A stretch of DNA of 64,000 nt from Rhodopirellula baltica SH 1 (GTDB taxonomy: Bacteria; Planctomycetota; Planctomycetia; Pirellulales; Pirellulaceae): assembly GCF_000196115.1 (NCBI RefSeq), contig NC_005027.1, positions 6,816,001 to 6,880,000 of the forward strand, in the 5' to 3' direction. A model generated the notes under the pieces. It did not search any database, had not been told where the DNA came from, and was given only the letters and a program-made list of their open reading frames with translations. Positions within the stretch are counted from its first letter, which is position 1. Every line of letters starts with the position of its first letter. The translations under genes and the position numbers were made by a program. Positions 10,763-20,146 of this stretch are shown in pieces.

Positions 10763-11779
10763 ATGAAAACGTACTCCTCCAGCCGAATGACCAGCCTCTT
10801 GCCAGCGGCAAGTTGGGTGTTCGTGGTTGCATGGTTGGTGCTTTTCGTCGGTGGCGAATCGAAAACCTGGGCTCAACCCAGCACACGTGCGGACGACCAA
10901 GGTGCCGATGTTCTGTTGAACGACGGTATCCCGAAGGGAGTCGAGAACGTGACGGTCGAGCAGCGATTGGGCAACCAATTGCCCGGCGATATGAAGCTGG
11001 TCGATTCGATGGGGCGTAAGTTGACGCTGAGTCACTACTTGGACGGCAAGCGGTCGTTGATTTTGACGCTGAACTACAGCAATTGCCCGATGTTGTGCAA
11101 TGTGCAGCTCAATCAATTGGCTCAGTCGCTCGACAAGATGGACGATTTGAAGATCGGTGAGGACTTCCAGTTGCTCAGCGTTAGCATTGATCCGACTGAA
11201 ACCGATCAACGCCTTCGCGATACCAAGCAGCGTTATGTCGAACAGGTTCCATCGCACGCGAAAGCCGAAGAGGGATGGTCGTTCACTCGGACCACCAAGG
11301 CAAATGTCGAACGATTGGCCAAGGAAGTTGGTTTCTCGTACAAGTACAACCCTCGCACGAAAGAATACGCACACCCGGCAATGCTGGCGTTTGTCTCACC
11401 TGACGGTGTGATCACTCGATACTCGCTCGGCGTCGCTTTCCCACCGGACCAAATGAAGTTGGCATTGGTCGAGGCTGGCCAAGGCAACGTTGGTGACATT
11501 GTCGATCAGTTTGTACTGTGGTGTTACAGCTACGACCCGAACGAGAACAGCTATGTGCCACAAGCTTGGAAGATGATGCGAGCCGGCGGCCTGATCACGA
11601 TCACGTTGCTGGGACTCGCGTTGTTGCCTTATTGGCTGGGCCGGAAAGGTTCGCCATCAAATGTGGCTGACGAAGAAACACAAGACGGAAACGTCAACTC
11701 GACGGCTGGTTCCGATAACACATCGGGATCAGCACCTTTGAAACCAACGCAGTGGCATTTGTCCGGAAATGCCGACTGA
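10763..11779 (+). CDS. SCO1/SenC family copper chaperone
   Basis: A thioredoxin-fold protein expected to deliver copper to the CuA centre of the cytochrome oxidase encoded next. The 338-residue protein starts at the ATG at 10763 (a TTG lies just before it). It has an N-terminal signal/anchor helix, the CxxxC copper motif CPMLC at residues 108-112, and the conserved His at about residue 204 in EYAHPAMLAFV. Unusually for the family, a second membrane helix follows near residue 275 (ITITLLGLALLPYWLG) and then a hydrophilic tail. The gene directly precedes coxB, whose CuA site is the likely client. Confidence 0.92.
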   Translation: MKTYSSSRMTSLLPAASWVFVVAWLVLFVGGESKTWAQPSTRADDQGADVLLNDGIPKGVENVTVEQRLGNQLPGDMKLVDSMGRKLTLSHYLDGKRSLILTLNYSNCPMLCNVQLNQLAQSLDKMDDLKIGEDFQLLSVSIDPTETDQRLRDTKQRYVEQVPSHAKAEEGWSFTRTTKANVERLAKEVGFSYKYNPRTKEYAHPAMLAFVSPDGVITRYSLGVAFPPDQMKLALVEAGQGNVGDIVDQFVLWCYSYDPNENSYVPQAWKMMRAGGLITITLLGLALLPYWLGRKGSPSNVADEETQDGNVNSTAGSDNTSGSAPLKPTQWHLSGNAD

Positions 11780-11846
11780 CCATCGCTTGCGAATTTCGCG
11801 AGCCCAGACAACCGAATCCACTGCGACCTGAAAATCATTCACTTAA

Positions 11847-13028
11847 ATGTTTCCTGCAATCGAATCGCTCGCTATGACGTTTCCAACTTTGTTGGCTGAC
11901 ACGAACGCGGACTTTTGGTTTCCCATCCAAGGTTCATCGTTCGCCGAAGAAGTTGATTGGGTTTACGACCTGATCCTGTACATCAGTTTGGCATTCTTCG
12001 TGCCAATGATGGCGTTCATGGTTTGGTGCCTGTTTAAATACATCAAGGCTCGCGGAACGAAGGCGGAAAGCCAAATTTCGCACCACACCACGCTGGAGCT
12101 GACTTGGTCGATCGGTCCTTCGGTATTGTTGGTTTGGATGTTTGTCCAGGGTTCGATCTCGTTCTTGGACATGCGGACGCCGCCGGAAGGTTCCTACGAC
12201 ATCGGGGTTCAAGCCTTCAAATGGGGTTGGACCATGGATTACGGGAACGGAACGTTCCATCCTGAGTTGCACATCGTCAAAGATGAGCCGACCAAGCTTT
12301 CGATGCGAAGCACGGACGTGATTCACAGTTTGTTCGTGCCTGCGTTCCGGGCGAAGAAAGACATTGTGCCGGGTCGGTACAACTACATGTGGTTCAAACC
12401 CACGGTTGCAAGCGAGCAGATCAGCGATGAAGCACTCGCCAAGATTAAGAAGCAAAGTGAAGGTACGACCTGGGATTACGACAAAGTCCACACGATTCAG
12501 ACCGAGGATGGCGAGCGAGAACTGCAAGTCACACCGGAAGGTTACACGTTCTTCGATTTGTACTGCACCGAGTACTGCGGCAAGAACCATTCGGAAATGC
12601 AAACCGTTGTCGTGGTTCATGAAACACAGGCTGAACTCGAGGCATGGATCAAAGCGAACAGCAGCCGCGGTCCTATTCCGATGGAAGAGTGGGGTGAATT
12701 GCTCTACGGCCGTCGAGGTTGCTCGGGTTGTCACTCCGTTGATGGAACGAAATTGGTTGGACCATCGTTCAAGGATCTGTACGGCAGCCAGCATGCTTTG
12801 ACGACTGGTGAAAACCAAGTCGTCGACGAAAACTACGTTCGCGAATCGATTATCGCTCCGAAAGCGAAGGTGGTCGCCGGATATCAGCCGGTCATGCCGA
12901 GTTACCAGGGTCAACTCAGCGATGACGACATCGCCTCGATCATCGCGTACTTGAAGTCAATCAGCGCAAACGCACCGTCGCAACCGGCGGGTGCCGAGGC
13001 TGAATCGGAAGAAGAATCTGCGGAATAG
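11847..13028 (+). CDS. coxB: Cytochrome c oxidase subunit II with fused cytochrome c (caa3 type)
   Basis: A 393-residue subunit that accepts electrons into the oxidase. Two membrane helices lie at about residues 39-66 and 85-108, followed by the cupredoxin CuA domain. The full copper motif CTEYCGKNHSEM starts at residue 240. A C-terminal cytochrome c domain has the heme site CSGCH at residue 292 and a likely distal Met in VMPSYQGQLS. This domain makes it a caa3-type oxidase able to take electrons directly from alternative complex III. It ends in a short acidic tail. The gap to coxA is 100 bp. Confidence 0.95.
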   Translation: MFPAIESLAMTFPTLLADTNADFWFPIQGSSFAEEVDWVYDLILYISLAFFVPMMAFMVWCLFKYIKARGTKAESQISHHTTLELTWSIGPSVLLVWMFVQGSISFLDMRTPPEGSYDIGVQAFKWGWTMDYGNGTFHPELHIVKDEPTKLSMRSTDVIHSLFVPAFRAKKDIVPGRYNYMWFKPTVASEQISDEALAKIKKQSEGTTWDYDKVHTIQTEDGERELQVTPEGYTFFDLYCTEYCGKNHSEMQTVVVVHETQAELEAWIKANSSRGPIPMEEWGELLYGRRGCSGCHSVDGTKLVGPSFKDLYGSQHALTTGENQVVDENYVRESIIAPKAKVVAGYQPVMPSYQGQLSDDDIASIIAYLKSISANAPSQPAGAEAESEEESAE

Positions 13029-13128
13029 TTCGTTTAGAGATTCAGGCTGATTCGGTAAACTGACTGATAGCCTTTTCAAAGCACACCCATCACCGACACG
13101 TTTTACGGTCTCCAGAAGGGACGCCAAT

Positions 13129-14871
13129 ATGTCCAACGCTACACTCCCAGCGGGCGCTCGCGACCCCGGTTATCCAACCGAACGCGAAAACTACCTGACC
13201 AACTCCTCGGGCATCCTCAGCTGGATGTTCACGCTGGATCACAAACGCATCGGATTGATGTATTTGATCGGTGTGATGAGCGCGTTCGCTGTCGGTGGTT
13301 TGCTCGCACTCGCCATTCGCTTGCACTTGCTCAACCCCAATGGTTGGATGTTCTCCGGTGCTGAGGCGAACAATATCTACAACCAGGTGTTCACCCTTCA
13401 CGGGGCGATCATGGTTTTCCTGTTCATTATTCCGAGTATCCCGGCGGCACTGGGGAACTTCCTTGTTCCGGTGATGCTTGGGGCAAAGGATGTTGGTTTC
13501 CCCAGGCTGAATCTGAGTAGTTTTTACTTGTGGGTGTTCGGTGCGTTGTTTTTCGTCACCGCTTTGTTCAGCAGCGGATTGGACACCGGATGGACGTTCT
13601 ACACGCCATACAGCACAACCACCGACACGTCGGTGATCTTGGCGACCTTGGGCGCGTTCATTCTAGGTTTCAGTTCGATCTTTACCGGATTGAATTTCAT
13701 CGTGACGATCAACACGATGCGTCCCCCAGGGATGACTTGGTTCAAGATGCCTTTGTTCCTTTGGGCGACCTACGCAACCAGCATCATTCAAGTGTTGGCA
13801 ACGCCAGTGCTCGGTATCACACTGCTGCTGTTGATTGCCGAACGTACGATGCACATCGGGATTTTTGATCCCGAGTTCAACGGTGACCCGGTCACGTACC
13901 AGCACTTTTTCTGGTTCTACAGCCACCCTGCTGTGTACATCATGATTTTGCCGGCCTTCGGCATCATCAGTGAGCTGATCAGCGTCCACAGCCACAAACA
14001 TATCTTCGGTTACCGCTTTATCGCTTATTCCTCGATCGCGATCGCTCTGTTGGGCTTTTTGGTCTGGGGACACCACATGTTCACCGCGGGCATGAGCTCG
14101 CTGACGACGATTGTGTTCTCGGCTTTGACGTTCACCGTGTCGGTGCCGTCGGCGATCAAAGTGTTTAACTGGTTGGCGACGATGTACAAGGGCTCGATTA
14201 GCCTGACGACGCCGATGTGCTATGCCATTTCGTTCATCTTCCTGTTCACGATCGGTGGTTTGACCGGGTTGTTCCTCGGAACACTCGCGACCGACTTGCA
14301 CCTTCATGACACGTACTTCGTGGTGGCTCACTTCCACTACGTGATGGTTGGTGGAACGCTGATCGCTTTCCTCGGTGGTGTGTTCCACTGGTGGCCGAAG
14401 ATGGTTGGCAAGCTTTACAACGAAACCCACGGCCGAATCGCATCCCTGTTGGTATTCCTCGGATTCAATGGCACGTTCTTGCCGCAATTCGTCTTGGGTA
14501 GCCGCGGGATGCCTCGTCGATATGCGACCTACGACCCCGAGTTCGCATTCCTGCACCAACTCAGCACATTCGGTGCGTTGCTGCTGGGAATGGGGTTGCT
14601 TTACGCTTTCATCGTGCTGATGGTCTCGCTGGTGAAGGGCCGCCGTGCTCCCGCCAACCCTTGGGGAGGCGTGACGCTGGAATGGCAATGCACCAGCCCT
14701 CCACCGTATTACAACTTTGAGCGTCCGCCAGTTGTTGGCGACCCATATGATTTCCACAGCTTGGAATGGGACGCTGAGAACGAGCGTTATGTCATGACGG
14801 AGCCAGAACGCAAACTGGTTCCTGAGTCGACGCCCGAGGAAGTTCCCGCCCACGCTGGTGGCCAAAAGTAG
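13129..14871 (+). CDS. coxA: Cytochrome c oxidase subunit I (A2-type heme-copper oxidase)
   Basis: The catalytic subunit with heme a, heme a3 and CuB, 580 residues and about 12-13 helices. Heme and copper ligands are visible in [20 protein letters not shown] and [17 protein letters not shown]. At residues 264-266 the CuB loop reads FYSHPAVY: the proton-channel Glu of the A1 class is replaced by the Tyr-Ser pair that defines the A2 class, as in Thermus and Rhodothermus caa3 enzymes. Length and ligand set are complete. The C-terminal ~60 residues are hydrophilic and acidic. Confidence 0.97.
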   Translation: MSNATLPAGARDPGYPTERENYLTNSSGILSWMFTLDHKRIGLMYLIGVMSAFAVGGLLALAIRLHLLNPNGWMFSGAEANNIYNQVFTLHGAIMVFLFIIPSIPAALGNFLVPVMLGAKDVGFPRLNLSSFYLWVFGALFFVTALFSSGLDTGWTFYTPYSTTTDTSVILATLGAFILGFSSIFTGLNFIVTINTMRPPGMTWFKMPLFLWATYATSIIQVLATPVLGITLLLLIAERTMHIGIFDPEFNGDPVTYQHFFWFYSHPAVYIMILPAFGIISELISVHSHKHIFGYRFIAYSSIAIALLGFLVWGHHMFTAGMSSLTTIVFSALTFTVSVPSAIKVFNWLATMYKGSISLTTPMCYAISFIFLFTIGGLTGLFLGTLATDLHLHDTYFVVAHFHYVMVGGTLIAFLGGVFHWWPKMVGKLYNETHGRIASLLVFLGFNGTFLPQFVLGSRGMPRRYATYDPEFAFLHQLSTFGALLLGMGLLYAFIVLMVSLVKGRRAPANPWGGVTLEWQCTSPPPYYNFERPPVVGDPYDFHSLEWDAENERYVMTEPERKLVPESTPEEVPAHAGGQK

Positions 14872-15006
14872 TTTTAGGTCTGCCCTGCGTCGAATTGTCC
14901 ATCTGGTTGGATCGTGCGACGTTCGGGGGCAGTTGTTATAAATCCCGCGGCATCCGATTGGTGCCGCTTTCCGTTTTGAATCAGTCCACACGTCGGCCCA
15001 CCGCTC

Positions 15007-16302
15007 ATGGCAACGATCGACTCAGTAACCAATACCACCGATGCTCACGCGGATGATTCGCATGGGCACGATCACGATCATCCATCTTGGTTGGCGCACC
15101 ATTTCGACTCCCCTGAACAGCAATTTGACAGCGGTAAGCTGGGCATTTGGTTGTTCCTGGTCACCGAAATTTTGTTCTTCAGTGGGATGTTCTGTGCGTA
15201 CGCTATCTTCCGAATGCTTAGGCCTGATGTATTCGTCGGATGTAGCGAGTTTTTGAACACCAAGCTTGGTGCGATCAACACCGGCGTTCTGTTGTTCAGT
15301 TCGCTGACAATGGCTTGGGCCGTTCGTTGCTCGCAAACGGAAGAACACAAAAAGTTGGTCGCATTGATCGCGACGACGCTCTCCTGTGCGATGGTCTTCT
15401 TGGGTGTGAAGTCGATCGAATACTCGCACAAATGGGGCATGGGACTCCTGCCTCCGGGTTCGTATTTCTACAGTGCCGCCAACGAACATCCGACCGCACA
15501 GCAGTTGGTCGATATTCATGGTTTTTCGGAGTCGATGGCGTACTTCCTGACAAATAGCCTGTACTTCATCTGTGCTCCATTCGCTTTGGTTGTCGTCGGT
15601 GTTCTTGTATGGCTGATCGTGGCCAAAGTATCGGGCAACGCTTTTCAGTATGCTTGTGCAAAGCCGTTGCTGGTCGTTGCTTTGAGCTTCTTCGGCGGCG
15701 TTGGATTGGGAATGATCCTGGAATCCGGTGGTGAGCACCACGACGGCGAGCACGTTGCAGCGGCCGGCGATCACGCGGACGCGGAGCATGGCGATCACGC
15801 TCACGAAGGCGATGATCATGGTGATGCTGACCACGCAGTCGCTGCTGCAGACCACTCGGAAGCATCGGCTGACGAGGTCGATGCGACGATGGTGGAGTCG
15901 CCACTGGGTGATGACTACGCCGCGGTGAAGCTGTTGGCTGAAAACGAAACCAACACTGGTTTGAAGGACTTGGTTGCCGCAGAGCAAACGCAACAGTCAA
16001 TCGCCAAAGGAAAAGTGCTGACAGATCCGTCGGCCAGCGACATGGGGATCACAGCCGTCGAAGGCGATGTGAATACACCTCGTCAGGCAGGTGTTTTCTT
16101 CGGCATCTATTACTGCATGACCGGTGTTCACGCGATTCACATTTTGGCCGGGATTGGAGTTCTGGTCTGGCTTTTGGTTCGTGCGGTTCGTCAGGATTTC
16201 AATCGTCAGTACTTTGGTCCCGTGGACTACGTCGGTTTGTACTGGCACTTGGTTGACTTGATTTGGATCTACCTGTTTCCGCTTCTGTATCTGATTCGCT
16301 GA
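15007..16302 (+). CDS. coxC: Cytochrome c oxidase subunit III with a large His-rich insert
   Basis: Recognised as subunit III from the N-terminal KLGIWLFLVTEILFFSGMF helix and from the C-terminal GIYYCMTGVHAIHILAG and VDYVGLYWHLVDLIWIYLF helices. At 431 residues it is about twice the usual size. It starts with a His/Asp-rich segment (SHGHDHDH). After helix three it contains an extra block with two further hydrophobic helices (about 175-235) and then roughly 115 hydrophilic residues, the first 35 dominated by His, Asp and Glu (241-280). The conserved helices resume near residue 358. The insert may bind metal; that is inference. Confidence 0.92.
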   Translation: MATIDSVTNTTDAHADDSHGHDHDHPSWLAHHFDSPEQQFDSGKLGIWLFLVTEILFFSGMFCAYAIFRMLRPDVFVGCSEFLNTKLGAINTGVLLFSSLTMAWAVRCSQTEEHKKLVALIATTLSCAMVFLGVKSIEYSHKWGMGLLPPGSYFYSAANEHPTAQQLVDIHGFSESMAYFLTNSLYFICAPFALVVVGVLVWLIVAKVSGNAFQYACAKPLLVVALSFFGGVGLGMILESGGEHHDGEHVAAAGDHADAEHGDHAHEGDDHGDADHAVAAADHSEASADEVDATMVESPLGDDYAAVKLLAENETNTGLKDLVAAEQTQQSIAKGKVLTDPSASDMGITAVEGDVNTPRQAGVFFGIYYCMTGVHAIHILAGIGVLVWLLVRAVRQDFNRQYFGPVDYVGLYWHLVDLIWIYLFPLLYLIR

Positions 16303-16364
16303 TACAGCCGCCGATCCGTTTTTCCGCACACACTCTCAAATAACGACCCATCGAAAGTTGCAAC

Positions 16365-16757
16365 ATGTCTGACCACGGACATTCCACCGCCACCGCTGAT
16401 TTGCACGACGGCCATGCAGAGGGCGATTTTGCTCACCCATTGCCACTGCCGTTGTTGTTCGGCGTTTTCGGTGCCTTGGTGTTTTTGACGATCGTCACTG
16501 TCGCTCAAGCCAACTACGACTTGGGAAGTTTTGATATCGCGGTGGTGATGTTCATCGCGACGATCAAAGCGGTCTTGGTCGGTTTGTTCTTCATGCACTT
16601 GGCGTTCGACAAACCTTTTAACTTGATCGTGTTTCTGTCGTCGTTTGTTTTTGTGGCTTTGTTTGTGATCATCACGCTGAGCGACGCAAACATGAACTCA
16701 GGCTCATTTGAGGACAATCCAAATGATGCTCCCCCTGCAGCTGCGGCGGAGATGTAG
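16365..16757 (+). CDS. coxD: Cytochrome c oxidase subunit IV (prokaryotic CoxD-like)
   Basis: A 130-residue protein with three hydrophobic helices matching the small fourth subunit of caa3 oxidases. The family pattern is visible in DIAVVMFIATIKAVLVGLFFMHLAFDKPFN, where the Lys-Ala-x-Leu-Val-x-x-x-Phe-Met-His signature stands out. The N-terminus is His-rich (MSDHGH, HDGHAEGDFAHP), a trait shared with several other subunits in this operon. It follows coxC by 62 bp and is the last gene before a strong terminator, marking the end of the respiratory operon. Confidence 0.9.
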   Translation: MSDHGHSTATADLHDGHAEGDFAHPLPLPLLFGVFGALVFLTIVTVAQANYDLGSFDIAVVMFIATIKAVLVGLFFMHLAFDKPFNLIVFLSSFVFVALFVIITLSDANMNSGSFEDNPNDAPPAAAAEM

Positions 16758-16805
16758 CGAATAGACGTCATTTGCGTTGCCGACACGGCCCCGCACAACG
16801 AGTAC

Positions 16806-16832
16806 GCCCGGTAGCCGATACCGGGCTTTTTT
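16806..16832 (+). terminator. Intrinsic terminator ending the act-cox operon
   Basis: A perfect 8-bp stem (GCCCGGTA / TACCGGGC) with the 5-nt loop GCCGA is followed directly by six T residues (16827-16832). It lies 48 bp after the coxD stop, so it should end the roughly 15-kb respiratory transcript. Confidence 0.92.
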
Positions 16833-17003
16833 ATTGGCCAGATGGAGGTTGCCGCTCAACCTGGTTGGCTGGATTCGCTCAGTTTTTGAGATGCCTGATT
16901 GTCAGACGCGGGATTTTGTCGCGAATGCTTGACCTAAACCTCCCAAACTGTTTTTCTGACGTATGTTTGCAGGTTCAGACATTCCCTCAGGAGAAAAACA
17001 GCG

Positions 17004-17324
17004 ATGCGTTCTATGTCCGGTTCTGTGTTGGCTTTGTTGGCAGCAGTTAGTTTTGGAGCCTCCGTGGTGGGCAGTCCCGCCGATGTTGCCGCTGAAGATT
17101 GGAGTCCCGTTGTTGTGCCGACCGGCGAATATCGGGCTCAGATCCAAGCGACGCCAATCACGGAACGTCCCGGACGTTTGTTCCACGTTTATGGAAACAC
17201 GGTTCGCTGGGTTGATAGTGCTGAGCAGACTCCATTGACATACCGACCACTTCGCCGCGTCGTGATCGGCACTGACGGTGTACCGTCAGGATCCGGAGGC
17301 ATTCTTCCTTTCGGTCGCCGATAG
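17004..17324 (+). CDS. Small secreted protein of unknown function
   Basis: A 106-residue protein with a classical signal peptide (MRSMSGSVLALLAAVSFGASVVGSPA), likely cleaved near residue 29. The mature part is short, without Cys or repeats. The start is well supported: a strong Shine-Dalgarno AGGAG at 16989-16993 lies ten bases before the ATG, rare in this window. A TTGACC box near 16928 is a possible -35 element, but no clear -10 follows. It is convergent with kdsB, only 11 bp apart. I do not recognise the family. Confidence 0.7.
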   Translation: MRSMSGSVLALLAAVSFGASVVGSPADVAAEDWSPVVVPTGEYRAQIQATPITERPGRLFHVYGNTVRWVDSAEQTPLTYRPLRRVVIGTDGVPSGSGGILPFGRR

Positions 17325-17335
17325 GTCGCGGTCGT

Positions 17336-18088
17336 TCACTGAGACTCGATTCTCGCTGTGAAGGCACGGAAGTCTTCGAGCGTGTCGATTCCCGGAGCGG
17401 ATGCTTCGACGGGGGCGACAACAATCGTTTTTCCTGCTTCGATGGCTCGGAGTTGTTCGAGTTTTTCAATTTGCTCCAGACGACCGGGCGGTTGAGTCGC
17501 GAACCAAAGTAGGAATTCGCGACGATAGGCATACAGCCCGATGTGCTGCCAGTAGTTGGGCGGTTCCGCATTGAGCAAGGCGTCCGTTAATCCATCGCGG
17601 GGATGCGGAACGGCAGCGCGACTGAAGGTGATCGCGCGGTGGTCGTCGCCTAAGACGGCTTTGACACAGTTTGGGTCTTCCACTCGCTCTCGATCTTTGA
17701 TGGCACAAGCCGCGGTGGCAATGTCAGCTTCGGGATGCTGCATCAAAAGCTTTGCCACCGCATCGATCGTCTTGGGATCGATTTCGGGTTCGTCGCCTTG
17801 GACATTGATTAAGATGTTGATGTCTTCGTGCATCAGAGCGACTTCCGCGATTCGATCGGTTCCGCTTTGACAGTCAACGCTGGTCAACCGAGCCTGCCCG
17901 CCGAACGAATCGACTTCAGCCGCAAGTCTCGGGTCATCGACCGCAACGATCACTTCCTCTGCGACGGACGATTTCAGGGCGGCTTCGTAGGTGTGCTGCA
18001 GAACTGATTTGCCGCCCGCTTGCAGCAACAGTTTTTGACTGAGGCGAGAGGAGGCCAAGCGAGCGGGAATGACGATCATGCACTTCAT
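17336..18088 (-). CDS. kdsB: 3-deoxy-manno-octulosonate cytidylyltransferase (CMP-Kdo synthetase)
   Basis: Activates Kdo with CTP to CMP-Kdo for lipopolysaccharide inner-core synthesis in the cytoplasm. The 250-residue length is typical. The N-terminal nucleotide-binding signature VIPARLASSRLSQKLL is slightly altered from the usual SxRxPxKxL. NVQGDEPEIDP near residue 95 is the conserved metal/nucleotide motif, and NYWQHIGLYAYRREFL near 178 is the family's Kdo-binding segment. The gene supports an outer membrane carrying Kdo-type glycolipid. It is divergent from the permease, with about 250 bp between them. Confidence 0.93.
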   Translation of the reverse strand: MKCMIVIPARLASSRLSQKLLLQAGGKSVLQHTYEAALKSSVAEEVIVAVDDPRLAAEVDSFGGQARLTSVDCQSGTDRIAEVALMHEDINILINVQGDEPEIDPKTIDAVAKLLMQHPEADIATAACAIKDRERVEDPNCVKAVLGDDHRAITFSRAAVPHPRDGLTDALLNAEPPNYWQHIGLYAYRREFLLWFATQPPGRLEQIEKLEQLRAIEAGKTIVVAPVEASAPGIDTLEDFRAFTARIESQ

Positions 18089-18339
18089 GGAACTTCCGGT
18101 GGCTTGTCGGATGGGATGGTGTCAGTTGATCGGCGAAATTGGCGGAAGACAATCCCGGTTCGTGACAGTGGAGATGGAGCGTTTTTGAGATGCAAACGCC
18201 ATTGAATCGGCAACAACGATTGATTCAATGACCCACGGGGTTGATTATCGCACCATGGCTCCACGGCGTTTGGAATCCGGTTAGAACTAGGGCACCGTCA
18301 GCGAGGCAACCGGCTCCATTCGTTAACAACAGGTTTTTC

Positions 18340-20013
18340 ATGTCTGGTGCAGAGCAAACAACAGGCCAGAACTCTCGAGGGATGTGGTGGGCGACAACGG
18401 GAGACATCAATGCCTTTTTTGGGTTGATGCTCGATAACGTGGCGGGGTTGTTGCTGATGACGGCTTTGTTGGCCGGGTTCGGTTTACCGGCCGAGTTCAC
18501 CGTGACGCATATGGTGCCGGGAACAGCGCTCGGCGTCATGTTGGGTGATATCGCATTTTTTTTCATCGCTCTACGAATGGGCCGCCAGCAGAACCGGGAT
18601 GATGTGACGGCGATGCCGTTGGGGTTGGACACTCCCTCGACTTTCGGAATGATATTGTTGGTGTTGGGGCCCGCGTTTTTGGCCGCGCGAGCAGGTGGAA
18701 TGTCAGAACTGGAAGCCGCTCGTCATACATGGCACATCGGTATTTGGTGCACGGTGATGTGCGGTGTGTTGAAACTGATTTTGGCTCCGTTTGGACAAGT
18801 CGTTCGCGATGCGATTCCACGGGCAGGCCTTCTCGGTTCATTGGCCGCGATTGCGTTGGTGTTGATTAGCTTCTTTCCACTGACGCATATATTGGGTTCG
18901 CCGCTCCCGGGGTTGTTGGCTCTGGTCATGGTTCTCGGAACGCTGATCGCTCACGTTCCATTGCCTGGTCGGACGCCCGGCACGCTTGGTGCATTGATCG
19001 TTGCTGGTGGCGTTTACTACTTACTGTGTCTGATTGGTGTCGCGGGCTATGAGCTTCCGACAACCCAGCCGACCGTATGGTTTCCGACTCAGTGGATGGA
19101 GTCTTGGCAAGGGACTTGGTGGGGAGCTTTTCCCGATGCGGTTCCTTTCCTTCCGTTTGTATTGCCATTTGCTTTGGCAACGGTGGTGGGCGGAATTGAC
19201 TGCACCGAATCAGCCGCGTCAGCGGGTGACGAGTACGACGCGAGAACTGTGTTGGGCGTTGAAGCCGCCGCAACGTTCTTGGCCGGATTGTCAGGCGGCG
19301 TCATTCAAACAACGCCCTATATCGGGCACCCGGCGTACAAGGCCATGGGCGGTCGCGCCGCTTACACTTTGGCAACGGCGTTGTTGGTCGGATCCGCCGG
19401 AGTGGTTGGATACTTTGCTTTGTTGAATGCTTGGATTCCAGCGCCAGCGGTCTATCCGATTTTAGTCTTCGTGGGATTGGAAATCACTTCGCAGACGTTC
19501 ATGGCGACACCTCGAAAGCATTACGCGGCGGTTGTGATCGCGTGCCTACCCGCGTTGGCTTATCTTGCCATGAGTTTGCCTGACCGCATCTTTGGCGACT
19601 CTTTGATGATCCAAGGTGGGTACACAATGGCTTCGCTTGAAGGCGGGCCGCTGAAGCACGATTTGCAAACATTGCGGATGCTTAGCAATGGTTTCATCGT
19701 GACCGGATTGCTTTGGTCGTGGATGCTCGCATCGATGATCGATCGCAAGCTGATCTTGGCCGGCGTCGTGATGCTGGGGGCCGCGATGCTCACGTGCTTT
19801 GGAGTGATGCATTCACCGATCGAAGGCAATCGCTTGTTTGTTCCGTTTCTCTTTGACGAAACAAGCTCTTTGGGATTGCCGGCTCAGTATGTTCCCGCCG
19901 TGATGGAATACGTGGCAGGGTACGCCGTTACCGGTGCGTTTTTGATAGCGTGGTCAGTCTTCCTGCCGAAGGTTGTCTCTGACGACGAGGTTGCCGGAGT
20001 GAACGGTCATTGA
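18340..20013 (+). CDS. NCS2-like (xanthine/uracil family) permease
   Basis: A 557-residue polytopic membrane protein with about 12-14 helices. Family-like features include an N-terminal GDINAFFGLMLDNVAGLLL, the segment VTAMPLGLDTPSTFG near residue 91, and GGIDCTESAASAGDEYDARTVLGVEAAATFLAGLSGGVIQTTPYIGHPAY in the middle. That pattern of a Glu/Asp-bearing helix followed by a Gly/Thr/Pro-rich re-entrant stretch is typical of NCS2 purine/uracil permeases. The ATG at 18340 is chosen because the 33 upstream codons are hydrophilic and would precede an otherwise normal N-terminus. The substrate cannot be told from sequence; no purine gene lies next to it. Confidence 0.75.
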   Translation: MSGAEQTTGQNSRGMWWATTGDINAFFGLMLDNVAGLLLMTALLAGFGLPAEFTVTHMVPGTALGVMLGDIAFFFIALRMGRQQNRDDVTAMPLGLDTPSTFGMILLVLGPAFLAARAGGMSELEAARHTWHIGIWCTVMCGVLKLILAPFGQVVRDAIPRAGLLGSLAAIALVLISFFPLTHILGSPLPGLLALVMVLGTLIAHVPLPGRTPGTLGALIVAGGVYYLLCLIGVAGYELPTTQPTVWFPTQWMESWQGTWWGAFPDAVPFLPFVLPFALATVVGGIDCTESAASAGDEYDARTVLGVEAAATFLAGLSGGVIQTTPYIGHPAYKAMGGRAAYTLATALLVGSAGVVGYFALLNAWIPAPAVYPILVFVGLEITSQTFMATPRKHYAAVVIACLPALAYLAMSLPDRIFGDSLMIQGGYTMASLEGGPLKHDLQTLRMLSNGFIVTGLLWSWMLASMIDRKLILAGVVMLGAAMLTCFGVMHSPIEGNRLFVPFLFDETSSLGLPAQYVPAVMEYVAGYAVTGAFLIAWSVFLPKVVSDDEVAGVNGH

Positions 20014-20062
20014 GGCCGCGGAAACGCAACCCGGATCCGCATCCGTTTGAGGTCTGGCCAGC

Positions 20063-20125
20063 CAGCTGTTTTGTTGCTCTTCACAGAATCAAAACGTTTT
20101 TCACTAGCTAATGCCAAAACAGCTG
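20063..20125. repeat. Inverted repeat between convergent genes
   Basis: Perfect 11-bp arms, CAGCTGTTTTG at 20063-20073 and CAAAACAGCTG at 20115-20125, flank a 41-nt loop. It lies between the permease stop and the kinase stop, so a role in ending both transcripts is plausible but there is no T-tract right after either arm. Confidence 0.5.
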
Positions 20126-20146
20126 ATGCAACGTAGTTGCGTCTAG

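Noticed and set aside
13663-14991. A 442-codon minus-strand frame opposite coxA
   Set aside because: Low-complexity, His/Gln/Arg-rich antisense of membrane helices, with no motif; coxA is unmistakable.
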